Shown: piece by piece, positions 11,501 to 18,319 of the stretch | Layout of the letters: each line of letters starts with the position of its first letter | Numbering within the stretch: position 1 is the first letter of the stretch | Assembly (NCBI GenBank): GCA_963971575.1 | Contig: OZ020623.1 | Span: forward strand, 17,052,980-17,116,979 | Direction: 5' to 3' | Source of the DNA: Liopterus haemorrhoidalis | Lineage: Eukaryota; Arthropoda; Insecta; Coleoptera; Dytiscidae | Length of the DNA: 64,000 bases | Position numbers and translations under genes: made by a program | The notes under the pieces: generated by a model | What the model saw: the letters and a program-made list of their open reading frames with translations, nothing else | Databases searched by the model: none | Told to the model about the DNA's origin: nothing

Positions 11501-14500
11501 ATTGACTGCCATTGTTCAGCACCAGCAAGCGTGCGTAGAAAATTCTGCAGATCGGCAAGGTTAGGTAATTTTTCAGGAGTCAGTTTTATCTCAAATTTGT
11601 TGCGAATGGGGGGGCTGAGTTTAGTGCTCAGTATATACGCAACTAATTGACTCGCAAACTCCTCAATAATCGTACCTTGAGCTTCCAAAGCACCTGTGTG
11701 TTCATGTATTCCAGCAATAAATTTGCTGACCTTCTCATGAGAGGTCTTTTCTAACAGTGGCATTTCTAACAACGCTTGTATGTGGTGTGTGCAAATAAGT
11801 CTCTTATTATCATACTGTGATTTTAACATTTCGAGCGCTAAGTGATAGTTGGCGTCAGTTACCGGTAGATTTTTTATCAGACTCAAAGCGTCACCCTTTA
11901 GTGATGTTTTTAAATATTGAAACTTTTGTGAGGGTTTCAAAGTTTCATCGGAGTCTATTGTGCTAACAAATAAGTCAATAAACGGTGCCCACTCAGGAAT
12001 TTTGCCGTCAAAGGTAGGCAAGTCAAGATGTTTTAGTCGTGACATATTCAGCGACTGAACAATCTGTGACAAATCATGAGTGTTAAGCATGGCAGTATCC
12101 AATCTGTCACTGCTATCTTTATCATGAGGGGAAGAGCTTGAATTTGTAAATGGAGGTTCAGAAATTAAAACTTCAATTTCAAATAATTTATCTACAAATC
12201 GTTGATAATCAGCTTGCAGACTCGTTATTTCCACCACGTCTCCAGCTGCTAAGGCAATTAATGAAGCATTTGTGGTTTCGAAATCGCGGAGGCGTAACTC
12301 AAGTTTAGCATGCTGCATTTTAACGGCATTGATATTCGTACCCTCTCGAGCTGCGTTCTCGGTTAAGCTAAATAAGTTATCAACATATTTTTCGGACTGT
12401 GTGAGCCTAGCTTTAAGCTGAAGTTTCTCTATTGTGTCCATATTGGCGAATGAGACACAAAATATTCACAAAGTGACAGATTCCGGCGGCCAGTGCCAAA
12501 ACTCAGGGGTCACCAAGGGCGAATAAACTACAGTGATGTGCTGTGTACAACCACAGTGCGCAAATGATTGCGTGACAAGCAATCCAAAGCTAAATTGTAT
12601 CTGTCGCTAGGCGACGCAATAAGCAGCACGCAGACGTATAAAGGGGGTCGCAGGTCAGGGCGACACATATACGCAGCAACACAGACGTATAAACGGGGTC
12701 GCCGGACAGGGCAACACATATACGCAGGAACGCAGACGTATAAACGGGGTCGCAAGACAGCGCGACACATATACGCAGCTTACGGCTGTCACTGGCTAAT
12801 GTCTTACTTAACTAAGTAATAAATAAAAACCCAATGGGGGGTCTTACTCTACATAAGTTGTCAACGATGTTCAACTCCACTGATTCACTCAAACTTTGTC
12901 GGACTGGCTGGCTCCGGTGGGTCTTTACGACAGATTCCAGTACAAGTTCGCAGAAGTTGATTCCAATGATCGTGGCTCGCAACATCAAATAATTCATCCG
13001 TGTCTTTGCTGGTACCGATCCAATGTGTGTATCCAACTCCCAAGGACCAAATATAGGCACGTAGTGGACCAAATGTAGTAAACCGGCACTGCACTTCGAT
13101 GTAGATGATGCTGGACCTTTGTTTATCCGGCTCGAAGCTGACCAAAATGTAGGGCCCGCAGTTTCTAAACTGCAGCGCACTGAGGCAGAGCTCGAAAAAT
13201 GAAAAAGGGGGGTTTCAGAGCACGAAGGACCATCTGACCTTAAAGGCGTCAAAAAACCTGTAACTTAATTGTATGGGTTCAAAAAAAAAACTCTGACATC
13301 TGGGATGGCAGGGAAGCGGTAGTTTCACCCGATATCGGCTCTAATAACGGGACTTGTACAGAGTGGTACTGTTAGCCTGGAACACCATGGGGATTATATG
13401 CTGGTGAAATGTAGTTCGGATAGGAGACAATACTTAACCAATGACTACCAACATCTATGATCAAACCCATATAATTAATTGTTATTCAAATCATACATGT
13501 GCGGTTGTAAAACGCACATGTGCTCATACATAACATAACCTAACTTAATGTATTATAACAACTTACGAGTAAAAAGCTAATACTTATCAGTAAAGTCCAC
13601 ACATGTGGAATTCTCTCTCTCAGTCCACAGCCTTTTTGACAAAAATATAATTCACAAAATAAAGAACCACACAGTAGCGTGAAAAATATATATTATTTCA
13701 TAGATAGGTATTTTTCATTGGCAATACTGGAATCACACAACATCCGTACGTCGCATTCCACGGACTGCCCCCTCCTCCTGCTAGAGAGAACTATTCAAAA
13801 TATTGCGCGGGGGCGCAACAGTAGGTATACATTTTGGTTTTTTTCTTATCCGAAAATATGATATATACTTACAATTTTAATTAATTAGAATGATTTTATT
13901 TATGAAATAGTTCCAAATATCTAGTAAAACAAAGAATAATACAAAAAGTTTTAATTTAACAAGGACGTGGCTGCCTCCACAGCTTGTATGAAACATGATA
14001 ATGTTGTTTGTAATCGTCCCTTACGTTGATGTTTTGCCTTATTAATGTGTGGAATCTTATAGGAATTCCCTCCTTTTGCTAACATGGTTGCTTCTAGACA
14101 AGTTTGCAATGTTACAAAAACATTATCAAGGGTTTAATGCAGTGTTTCCCAAAGGGTGTACCGCGGCACATCAGTGTGCCGCAAAATTTTCCAAGTGTGC
14201 CGCAAAATTAAAGAAAATAAATCAGCTGTGGCCACCACAGGACTGACCGCCATCACAAAGTACTTGTTTAATTTATGCTGCTTTATCAAAAAATATCTCA
14301 AATAAAGTTTTTAGTTATTGCTTTTATAGCAACTTTTGTTAAATAAATTTTTTCGAAATATTACTCTGTTGTGAAATATTCGCAAAAATCTAAAAACGAC
14401 ACGAGTAAACTCCCATTTCTAGTTAACTGATTTTTACCAAAAGTTGATCAACTTGTGCCATTGATGTCAAAAGCTTAAATATGAAGTTTCATAAAAATCC

Positions 14501-16992
14501 TTTTAGCCTACTTTGCTCTGCACGTGTACACGGACGGACAGACAGACAGACAGACAGACCGACACACAGACAGATAGACCGACAGACATACTGCTAAAAA
14601 TGTTCAAAACGTTATGTAGGGACCTCAATTCGTGGAGATCCATCGAAGTCTCGAAATGTCAAAATCGGTATGATCACAATACCTCCCTTATATAAGTTGG
14701 CGGTCGGTAAAAACCTAGCGTTATAAATTTCTTCTTCTATGGCTACGTAGGTGTGCCGCGAAAATTTTCTTCTTTGGAAAATGTGCCTCGAGAGCAAAAA
14801 GATTGGGAAACACTGGTTTAATGTATTAAATGCATTTTGTACGCATTCAATCAGTTCGTCGATTGTATTCGGTGTAGCTGTATGTTGTAAGGATTGTATA
14901 TAATTGAAAAATCCAAGATCCAATACATTAAAATCTGGACTATTTGGCGGTTGTGTTTTAAGTAGATTTGGAACTTCTTTGCAATTCAACACAATTTTGA
15001 TCAAAATTCGCCATATTATTAGAACAGCGGGTGTCACTTTAAAATACGCGTTTTTTCCTGTGAATTACTTTTGACAAATGTAAAACTATTTGCGCTCCAT
15101 TTGTTTATTAGTTAACTAGCAACCACTTATTTAGAAATAAAAACAAAAAAAGATCAAGATAATATTACTTTCGTTAATCCCACATTTTTTAAGTAATGTA
15201 TACCATATTTTCGGATGATGGGAGTATAAATTATTTGTTTTTAGTTTATTAAAAATACTTTTTCAAATAAAATACTAAGTTCGAAAATCAAATATTTATT
15301 TGTTCTTATCCGCGATTGTTAAATCTGCAACATAGCATTACGTTTTTTTTACTGTCCTTAAATGCTATCGTATATCATCTTGTTTACGATTTTATTATAT
15401 TTTTGTAACAAAATTATTATGTACCACGTGCACACACGCAAATATGCATTGGGAAATATTAAGAAATATTTGAAATTAAATATATACTACAGAAATATTT
15501 GAAACAATAAGAAAATATTCTAAATACTAGAGAAATATTTGAAATAATAAGAAAATATTCTAAATACTAGGGAAATTTGAAATACTAGACTAATATTTGA
15601 AATATTAGGAAATATTTCAAATATGTACTAGGAAAATATTTTAAATAATGAGTAAATATTTGAAATATCAGGGAAACATTGAACAGATGCAGGGTGATAG
15701 TAAGAGGCTGTAAAGGAGCCAATTACCTTTGAATATCAGTCTAGAAATAGAACACAAGACTTCACAAATAAAATAGTAAGTTCGATTCTCTCAGGAAGAG
15801 TATCAGTCTGTCTATGAGTACTCGTCACCTAAAGCAACTGACAGGTCATAGCACAGACCTAACCTTTCCCTGATATGCTCGAACTGTACAGATGAAATAT
15901 CAGGGAAATATTTACTAAGGAAATATTTAAAATATTAGGAAATCTTTGAAATACTTCTCAAAAATTTCAAATACTTAACATTTTCAAACAACAAATATCA
16001 AATACAAATACCACGGAGAAAGTATTTGCAAATGCAAATACCAAAAACCATGTAAATACCACGAGCATTTTTTTGAAGTATATGAAATACAATATTTGAA
16101 ATACCAGAAAGTAATTGAAATACTTTTTCAAATATTCCAAGCTGAGACTACCACTACATACATACCAGAATAGAGAAATTATTATGTATATCATCCATGC
16201 CAAATTACTAATGGGTTAACGATGATTTATAACTTTTAAGATACATCATTAAAACTACATACCTGTTCTACTCTATGTCGAGTCTGTAAATATGGATCAT
16301 ATCTAGCTCGAATAGCTCGCATTGACGTTGGCTCGTAACCAGTATAACTTTGAGTTGAATACTCAAAATCTGAATCTGGTCCACCGGGACAATATATACA
16401 AATGTTTCCAGTCATATTAATATGAGGACAACGATGCGGTTTACACATTACAGCTACAACAGATATCTGTAACAATTTGAAAATTTTATTTATTCGTACA
16501 TCCGTAAATAATCATACTATAATCATTTGATTATTCTTATTACGTTAAATTTTAGCTTGACTTTACTATACATTGCACAACAGCAGTGCAACAGCCATCA
16601 TAGTAAAGTTGGGCCGTTTGTTTTTATATCAAATATAGTTGTTGGATCTATACGCAAGTTTAATCGAGTACAACTTACCCCAGAAGCTGACCTAATAGGT
16701 TTCGCCATAAGTTTAGGAACTAAAATCTTTTTATAATTCAACGGCACTGCAGCAATAATATCCACAAGCCTTGGCGAAGACTTCAACCCATATTTAGATG
16801 TTATTTTGTTTTTTAATACATTTAAATTAACATCTCTTTTCTCTTCGTGGGCTTTTATTAAATGTTGCACAACTTCTGCAATAGTAATAACCTTTCTTTC
16901 CTCAACCGTAAGATGGGCAAACTCTATAAAAAAGACAATTAATTAACAGTTCTATTAATTATTGAGGTAAATTTACCATTTGCTTTTCCCAT
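1649..16992 (-). CDS. Elp3: Elongator complex protein 3 (Elp3), six exons
   Basis: Elp3 is the catalytic subunit of Elongator. It combines a radical-SAM domain and a GNAT acetyl-CoA domain to start cm5U modification at the wobble uridine of tRNAs, mainly in the cytoplasm. Coding exons in transcript order are 16977-16992, 16679-16923, 16263-16466, 6014-6457, 4501-4718 and 1649-2540. All introns are GT-AG and every junction keeps frame, giving 672 residues. Residues 1-547 run colinear with the usual roughly 547-residue family length. The radical-SAM cysteines Cys100, Cys110 and Cys113 (C-x9-C-x2-C) are present, and the acetyl-CoA loop QHQGFG is at 494-499. The last 125 residues are extra, rich in Lys, Arg and Glu, and are not part of the family as I know it. 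Intron 3 (9.8 kb) is swollen by nested transposons. Assignment is certain; the short first exon is inferred from splice phase. Confidence 0.96.
2892..3272 (+). pseudogene. pogo-type transposase C-terminal remnant, frameshifted
   Basis: The frame contains MTEDEIL, an acidic region, then [10 protein letters not shown] and [14 protein letters not shown]. This matches the acidic tail that follows the DDE domain in pogo/Tigger transposases. Compared with the sister copy at 50360-50623, the middle of this copy is frame-shifted: the [11 protein letters not shown] segment is read in another frame here. The catalytic domain is absent, so no activity is expected. Confidence 0.6.
3282..3715. mobile_element. 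pogo-like MITE nested in the pogo relic
   Basis: This 434-bp element has about 24-bp inverted ends starting CAGTGAACTCTCGATCTAAC, flanked by TA on both sides. The motif GTCCGTTAAATC recurs just inside both ends. The CAGTG...TCGAT...AACG style is that of pogo/Tigger derivatives. It has no coding capacity. It is younger than the element it sits in. Confidence 0.8.
3753..4132. mobile_element. MITE of the 'TTCCAAACG' family (diverged copy)
   Basis: This 380-bp element has long inverted ends (GGCTATTCCAAACGTTTAGG) and TA target duplications. It is related to the two 407-bp copies at 19098 and 37064 through shared subterminal sequence (GGAACTAGATTTT, AATAACCCAAGCAA). It is the most diverged of the three. 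It is non-coding and Tc1/mariner-like by its TA target. Confidence 0.8.
4501..4718 (-). CDS. Elp3: Elp3 exon 5
   Basis: This exon encodes residues 304-375, including [20 protein letters not shown] and [13 protein letters not shown], which close the radical-SAM domain and lead to the GNAT domain. The frame used here spans the whole exon and is not the longest ATG-initiated frame in this strand. The donor GTAAGA splits a Ser codon after two bases. Confidence 0.93.
4848..5640 (+). repeat. (GTCT)n-core repeat with foldback ends
   Basis: The left part reads from the hairpin end (AATCAGCTGTGGCCACCACAG) through a CAGACAGA microsatellite to GGGACCTCAATTCGTGGAGA. Instead of the usual far end, the sequence then returns as an inverted copy of the first 240 bp, ending again in CTGTGGTGGCCACAGCTGAT. 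It is therefore a snap-back form of the family seen complete at 36732, 48975 and 60550. It has no open frame. Confidence 0.75.
5641..6013. other. Elp3 intron 4, no further feature
   Basis: AT-rich intronic sequence between the foldback repeat and exon 4. I see no repeat ends and no reading frame. Confidence 0.4.
6014..6457 (-). CDS. Elp3: Elp3 exon 4, radical-SAM barrel
   Basis: This exon encodes residues 156-303 of the radical-SAM TIM-barrel part, including [37 protein letters not shown] and HMMPNLP. The acceptor is TTTTAG and the donor GTAAGT, both in phase 0. The true 5' edge lies upstream of the first Met of the local frame, as shown by the conserved residues between the acceptor and that Met. 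Confidence 0.96.
6529..6533. other. BEL target-site duplication, left
   Basis: GTAGG directly precedes the first LTR and is repeated at 13821-13825 directly after the second. A 5-bp duplication is normal for BEL/Pao integrases. Confidence 0.9.
6534..7206 (-). repeat. BEL/Pao 3' LTR
   Basis: This 673-bp LTR is read on the minus strand, starting TGTTGCGCC and ending CCCTACA (TG...CA). By eye it is identical, base for base, to the LTR at 13148-13820, which indicates a recent insertion. It is the downstream LTR because the polyprotein runs from high to low coordinates. Confidence 0.95.
7261..12441 (-). CDS. BEL/Pao gag-pol polyprotein, intact
   Basis: The frame is 1726 residues long and encodes all retrotransposition functions. 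The gag-like region (about 135-300) has the [11 protein letters not shown] stretch typical of BEL gag. Zinc knuckles follow at 335-400 ([28 protein letters not shown]). The protease motif is ALLDSGSE near 467-474. The reverse transcriptase carries YVDD at 876-879. RNase H candidate acids are Asp1050, Glu1093 and Asp1123. The integrase has an H2C2 zinc site ending CITC at 1393-1396 and a D,D,E triad at Asp1428, Asp1494 and Glu1548. The C-terminal [13 protein letters not shown] region matches the usual domain after BEL integrase. No envelope frame is present. The absence of stops or frameshifts fits the identical LTRs and a young, possibly active copy. Confidence 0.95.
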   Translation of the reverse strand: MDTIEKLQLKARLTQSEKYVDNLFSLTENAAREGTNINAVKMQHAKLELRLRDFETTNASLIALAAGDVVEITSLQADYQRFVDKLFEIEVLISEPPFTNSSSSPHDKDSSDRLDTAMLNTHDLSQIVQSLNMSRLKHLDLPTFDGKIPEWAPFIDLFVSTIDSDETLKPSQKFQYLKTSLKGDALSLIKNLPVTDANYHLALEMLKSQYDNKRLICTHHIQALLEMPLLEKTSHEKVSKFIAGIHEHTGALEAQGTIIEEFASQLVAYILSTKLSPPIRNKFEIKLTPEKLPNLADLQNFLRTLAGAEQWQSISSSSLPKRTNVHVTSTAMKKCLCCSKSGHALFRCFNFKKQSVEWRRNFVKEKNLCFNCLQSTHRSIDCKSSQTCNVCGKRHHTLVHPSTGASPNNQDTGGRGTKPDSTNRAPDSPCLLSSRSSFGRRESTYVLLGTAQLEVRDQKNRWHTIRALLDSGSESTFLTEDCRTRLNLPLTPTNTVVSGFSDVEVSVVKGLTNCALRPVHKTKPVFNSTALIVDKITQDLPRSHLQRNLFNEFRALKLADPTFNEPGHIDCLIGADLYSSIVKGTPRGHGTVRALETIFGWVISGPTPIPRDFHTHAFLATTHTTITDSLQRFWEIEEVPLSRQKTSEEEQAEEIYSSQHYRTDTGRYVVPLLLKNSQPLIGNSYSAALACYRSLQRRLLANSTLQRSYVDFMQDYRIQEHMSIVPSHERDIRNGYFMPHHCVIKKSSSTTKLRVVFNASKETNLANSLNNELLAGPSLTQDLVAVILNSRRHAVLITADIRQMYRQILVLPHERPYQRILWSDQLSSPPDIFQLNTVTYGTRSAPYLALRTLHQLAKDEGATYPLAAQALMNQCYVDDVITGADSVAQALELRQQLTTLLSKAELELRKWSSNDQAVLQSIPVLEREPKMLNFLNGEDASIKILGIVWNPETDCFSYQVQPRDTPCTKRHILSEIAHIFDPIGWLAPSTFIAKKLLQQLWKLGLDWDSDPPQHIQVLWKEYRNQITVLQQIAIPRKICFNEPILVGFCDASECGYAAVAYLRWRTVDGYKTSLLLAKSKVAPLKTLSIPRLELCGAVLLAKIMSYLVNNLSCPISQAYAFSDSIVALSWIRKPAYEWNTFVANRVADIQNKFSPDIWYHVKGSQNPADCASRGILPSELMSHDLWWHGPPWLCHPFTSWPLSQPTPQVFTPPEALIERKATKCLVVQNVEEQTMLNTCSSLVTLVKRTAWCFRFFTKCKGLHTSNILPFLSVAELNNALLTWIRIIQQQAFSTELRLIAEGKLCSVQIQKLAPFVDDKGILRVGGRLQNATIPYEWKHQIILPSKHRFTDLLVIQYHERFMHATPRTLQALLSQEYWILSARRVIRQITHQCITCFRHKPTNENPQMGNLPVERVVPQKPFAIVGVDYGGPFYVTPRKGRGHTTMKTYLCLFICFSTRAVHLELALDLSTEAFLRAFQRFIARRGRCCHLYSDSGTNFIGAKRYFTDLQRFTTSDEYNEHIANKLATEGIVWKMIPPSAPHFGGLWEAAIKSVKFHVARTVGSQVLTYEEFSTVFCQIESILNCRPLGPLSNDPNDIQPLTPNHLLIGEAGVALPERDLSEQPTNLLSRYQLVQKIVQDFWKRWHNEYLLSLQCRKRWLKPSTPLQEGTLVLIKDDCLPPYQWRLGRVVRVIPGKDNIVRVAEVKTATNVLLRPVVKLYPLPILN
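12631..12783 (-). repeat. 51-bp tandem repeat, three units, in the BEL leader
   Basis: Units start at 12631, 12682 and 12733 with CAGACGTATAAA and contain GGGGTCGC...CACATATACGCAG. They lie between the primer site and the gag start. Tandem leader repeats can carry promoter, enhancer or packaging signals; which applies here is unknown. Confidence 0.85.
13128..13147 (-). other. BEL primer-binding site (tentative tRNA-Tyr-like)
   Basis: Directly inside the 5' LTR on the minus strand the sequence reads TTTTGGTCAGCTTCGAGCCG. It matches the complement of a eukaryotic tRNA-Tyr 3' end (TGGTC...CTTCGAGCCGGA) apart from two extra bases. The location is right; the tRNA identity is from memory and uncertain. 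Confidence 0.5.
13148..13820 (-). repeat. BEL/Pao 5' LTR
   Basis: This 673-bp LTR reads identical to the one at 6534-7206 and is followed by the GTAGG duplication at 13821-13825. As the 5' LTR on the minus strand it should hold the element promoter. I did not identify a TATA box with confidence. Confidence 0.95.
14140..14815. mobile_element. hAT MITE (CAGTGTTTCCCAA ends)
   Basis: Inverted ends CAGTGTTTCCCAA and TTGGGAAACACTG enclose 676 bp. An exact 8-bp duplication, GTTTAATG, flanks it (14132-14139 and 14816-14823), which is diagnostic of hAT. Subterminal GTGCCGC motifs recur at both ends. A (GTCT)n-core repeat occupies the centre. Confidence 0.92.
14218..14713 (+). repeat. (GTCT)n-core repeat copy inside the hAT MITE
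   Basis: It runs from AATCAGCTGTGGCCACCACAG through a CAGACAGA block at 14531-14586 to CGGTCGGTAAAAA. The first arm is shortened compared with other copies. Both family ends are present. Confidence 0.85.
15225..16262. repeat. intron 3 segment with GAAATATTT-rich low-complexity repeat
   Basis: Between about 15440 and 15960 variants of GAAATATTTGAAATA recur dozens of times, broken by a 200-bp more complex insert at about 15670-15890. Further loose repeats of AAATACCA follow to 16140. I see no coding sequence. It looks like an old degenerate satellite-like tract. Confidence 0.5.
16263..16466 (-). CDS. Elp3: Elp3 exon 3, iron-sulphur cysteine motif
   Basis: This exon encodes residues 88-155. 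It carries the segment from [10 protein letters not shown] to [20 protein letters not shown]. The cluster ligands are Cys100, Cys110 and Cys113. The acceptor is TTACAG and the donor GTATGT. The 9.8-kb intron that follows holds the mariner and BEL insertions. Confidence 0.95.
16679..16923 (-). CDS. Elp3: Elp3 exon 2
   Basis: This exon encodes residues 6-87. It contains the conserved N-terminal Elp3 stretch with [12 protein letters not shown], followed by [13 protein letters not shown], which leads into the radical-SAM core. It lies between a TATAG acceptor and a GTAAGT donor, and ends in phase 0. Confidence 0.93.
16977..16992 (-). CDS. Elp3: Elp3 exon 1 (start codon exon)
   Basis: Sixteen coding bases encode M-G-K-A-N plus one base of a Glu codon. 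The donor GTAAAT follows directly. The next exon begins with AG, which completes the codon and enters the conserved frame. An N-terminus this short before the conserved region is reasonable for Elp3. Confidence is lower than for the other exons because nothing in 16 bases can be recognised by homology. Confidence 0.7.
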
Positions 16993-17395
16993 TTTTATAT
17001 GTCACTTTTTTTAACACGTTTTTCCAACAAAAACGTATGTTCTTGTTGGTTGGATTTAGATCTAAATAGTTAGGTCTAATATTGAAATTAGGAGCGTTTT
17101 TTGTTTAGATCTATATGATTCGGATTGTTTGAGAATGCCAGGTAGTCTCCCCTTACGTCTCTATTTGTTTGGGTGACAGCAACACAGCAAATGGCGTCGT
17201 TGCGTAGGAAGGTGTTGCTCTTCTGACTTGCGAAAATAATGAATGAAACTGTATTAATTGCTAAAAAAATACAAAAATCAGTGTTAATTAAACAAGTGTT
17301 ATGTGTTAAATATGTTGAAGTACTAAAAAGTTGAGTGTTTGTGTTTATTTTGAATTCTTGATTTTTAAATGTAGCATAATAAAACTTTTAAAACA
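16993..17395. promoter_or_regulatory. bidirectional Elp3/PCIF1 promoter region
   Basis: Only 403 bp separate the two divergent start codons. The region has no obvious TATA box. It contains a small CpG-containing patch with AAATGGCG (17189-17196), which resembles a YY1/Pho core often seen in TATA-less divergent promoters. Both 5' UTRs must lie here unless upstream non-coding exons exist. The call is based on geometry; the binding site is a guess. Confidence 0.6.
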
Positions 17396-18319
17396 ATGAG
17401 TGAAGAAATTGACTTAAAAGATAGTGGTGAGAGGACAATGTGGGCACCTTTAGATAATATGACTCCGATAACAACACAACACATGAATATGCCACAAACA
17501 CCGCAAGGACCCCCAGCTACGACAAACACCTTTCCTGAATATGATTTACCGTTTGAATTAACACAACAAGGATGGTTCAAATTTTGGTCTAAAAGAGAAA
17601 ATAGACCATATTTTTGGAATAAAATGACTGGTGAATCATTATGGGAGATGCCGGTGATTAAACCGCATTTTGATCCAATAACAAATCCGTTAGGAATTGG
17701 AATTTCAACCGAAACACCACCTCCTCCACCAAGACCTCCGGTGAATGTTGCTAAAAGACGAGCATCTGAAGAATGTGGGCAAGCTTCAGCATGTAAAAAA
17801 TTTATTTTAGCTGGACCATGGGAATTAGACATCCCAACAAACGTTATTATTTACGAAAGACCTTTAAGTAATCTTATGCATTCTCATCCTGATATAGAAG
17901 CTTTTCGATGTAGTTTAGCAGCTAAATTAAGACAGTGTTATCAAGAACTTTGTCATTCTCGTGAATCTATTGACGCACCTAAAGATTCTTTCAATCGTTG
18001 GTTAATGGAACGTAAAGTTATAGACACTGGAAGTGATCCATTATTACCAAGTAATTGTTATCCGGAAATCTCAATGTCTATGTATCGTGAAATTATGAAT
18101 GATATTCCAATTAAATTAGTAAGACCAAAATTTACTGGTGATGCTAGAAAACAGTTATCACGTTATGCAGAAGCAGCAAAAAAAATTATGGAATCTAGAA
18201 ATGCTTCTTCGGAAAGTAGGAAAGTTGTTAAGTGGAATGTTGATGAGACTTTTCAGTGGTTGCGAAAGACAGTTGGGGCTACATACGATGATTTTCAAGA
18301 TCGGCTAGCTCATTTGAAG
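17396..18319 (+). CDS. PCIF1: PCIF1 exon 1, WW domain and helical region
   Basis: This exon encodes residues 1-308: the WW domain ([20 protein letters not shown], then SLWEMP), the PPPPPRPP run, and the helical domain ending [23 protein letters not shown]. The donor is AAG|GTATGA in phase 0; the stop codon read just past it is intronic. Confidence 0.95.

Larger units (their letters stand above)
6534..13820 (-). mobile_element. full-length BEL/Pao LTR retrotransposon
   Basis: The element is 7287 bp with two 673-bp LTRs, a 5-bp target duplication (GTAGG), a candidate tRNA primer site, a leader with 51-bp repeats, and one open gag-pol frame. Domain order (gag, zinc knuckles, protease, RT, RNase H, integrase) is that of BEL/Pao. 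It has no visible disabling lesion. It sits in Elp3 intron 3 in the same transcriptional sense as Elp3, inside an older mariner relic. Confidence 0.95.
13951..15037 (-). pseudogene. plant-type mariner transposase C-terminus, split by a hAT MITE
   Basis: The upstream piece (14824-15037) reads [20 protein letters not shown] followed by [17 protein letters not shown]. After the MITE the frame resumes with [29 protein letters not shown] and a stop at 13951. [12 protein letters not shown] and the NYKIPH.NK tail are hallmarks of plant mariner (DD39D) transposases; the Asp in NSPD is the last catalytic residue. The N-terminal DNA-binding part and the first two catalytic residues are deleted, so it cannot act alone. 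Confidence 0.75.
6508..15224 (-). mobile_element. plant-type mariner relic, host of BEL and hAT insertions
   Basis: The ends are CTCCCTCCGTCCAAAAATAT and its inverted partner ATATTTTCGGATGATGGGAG, with TA on both sides. This terminus is the one known from plant mariner-like (DD39D) elements and Stowaway MITEs. About 750 bp remain after removing the BEL element (inserted 21 bp inside one end) and a hAT MITE. The coding remnant at 13951-15037 agrees with the family. A related copy is at 32326-33923. Confidence 0.8.

Noticed and set aside
12812..13252. Additional BEL protein frame in the leader
   Set aside because: It crosses the LTR boundary, has no recognisable domain and precedes gag; most likely incidental.
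17365..17832. 155-codon minus-strand frame opposite PCIF1 exon 1
   Set aside because: It lies wholly on the complement of a well-supported conserved exon and resembles no family.
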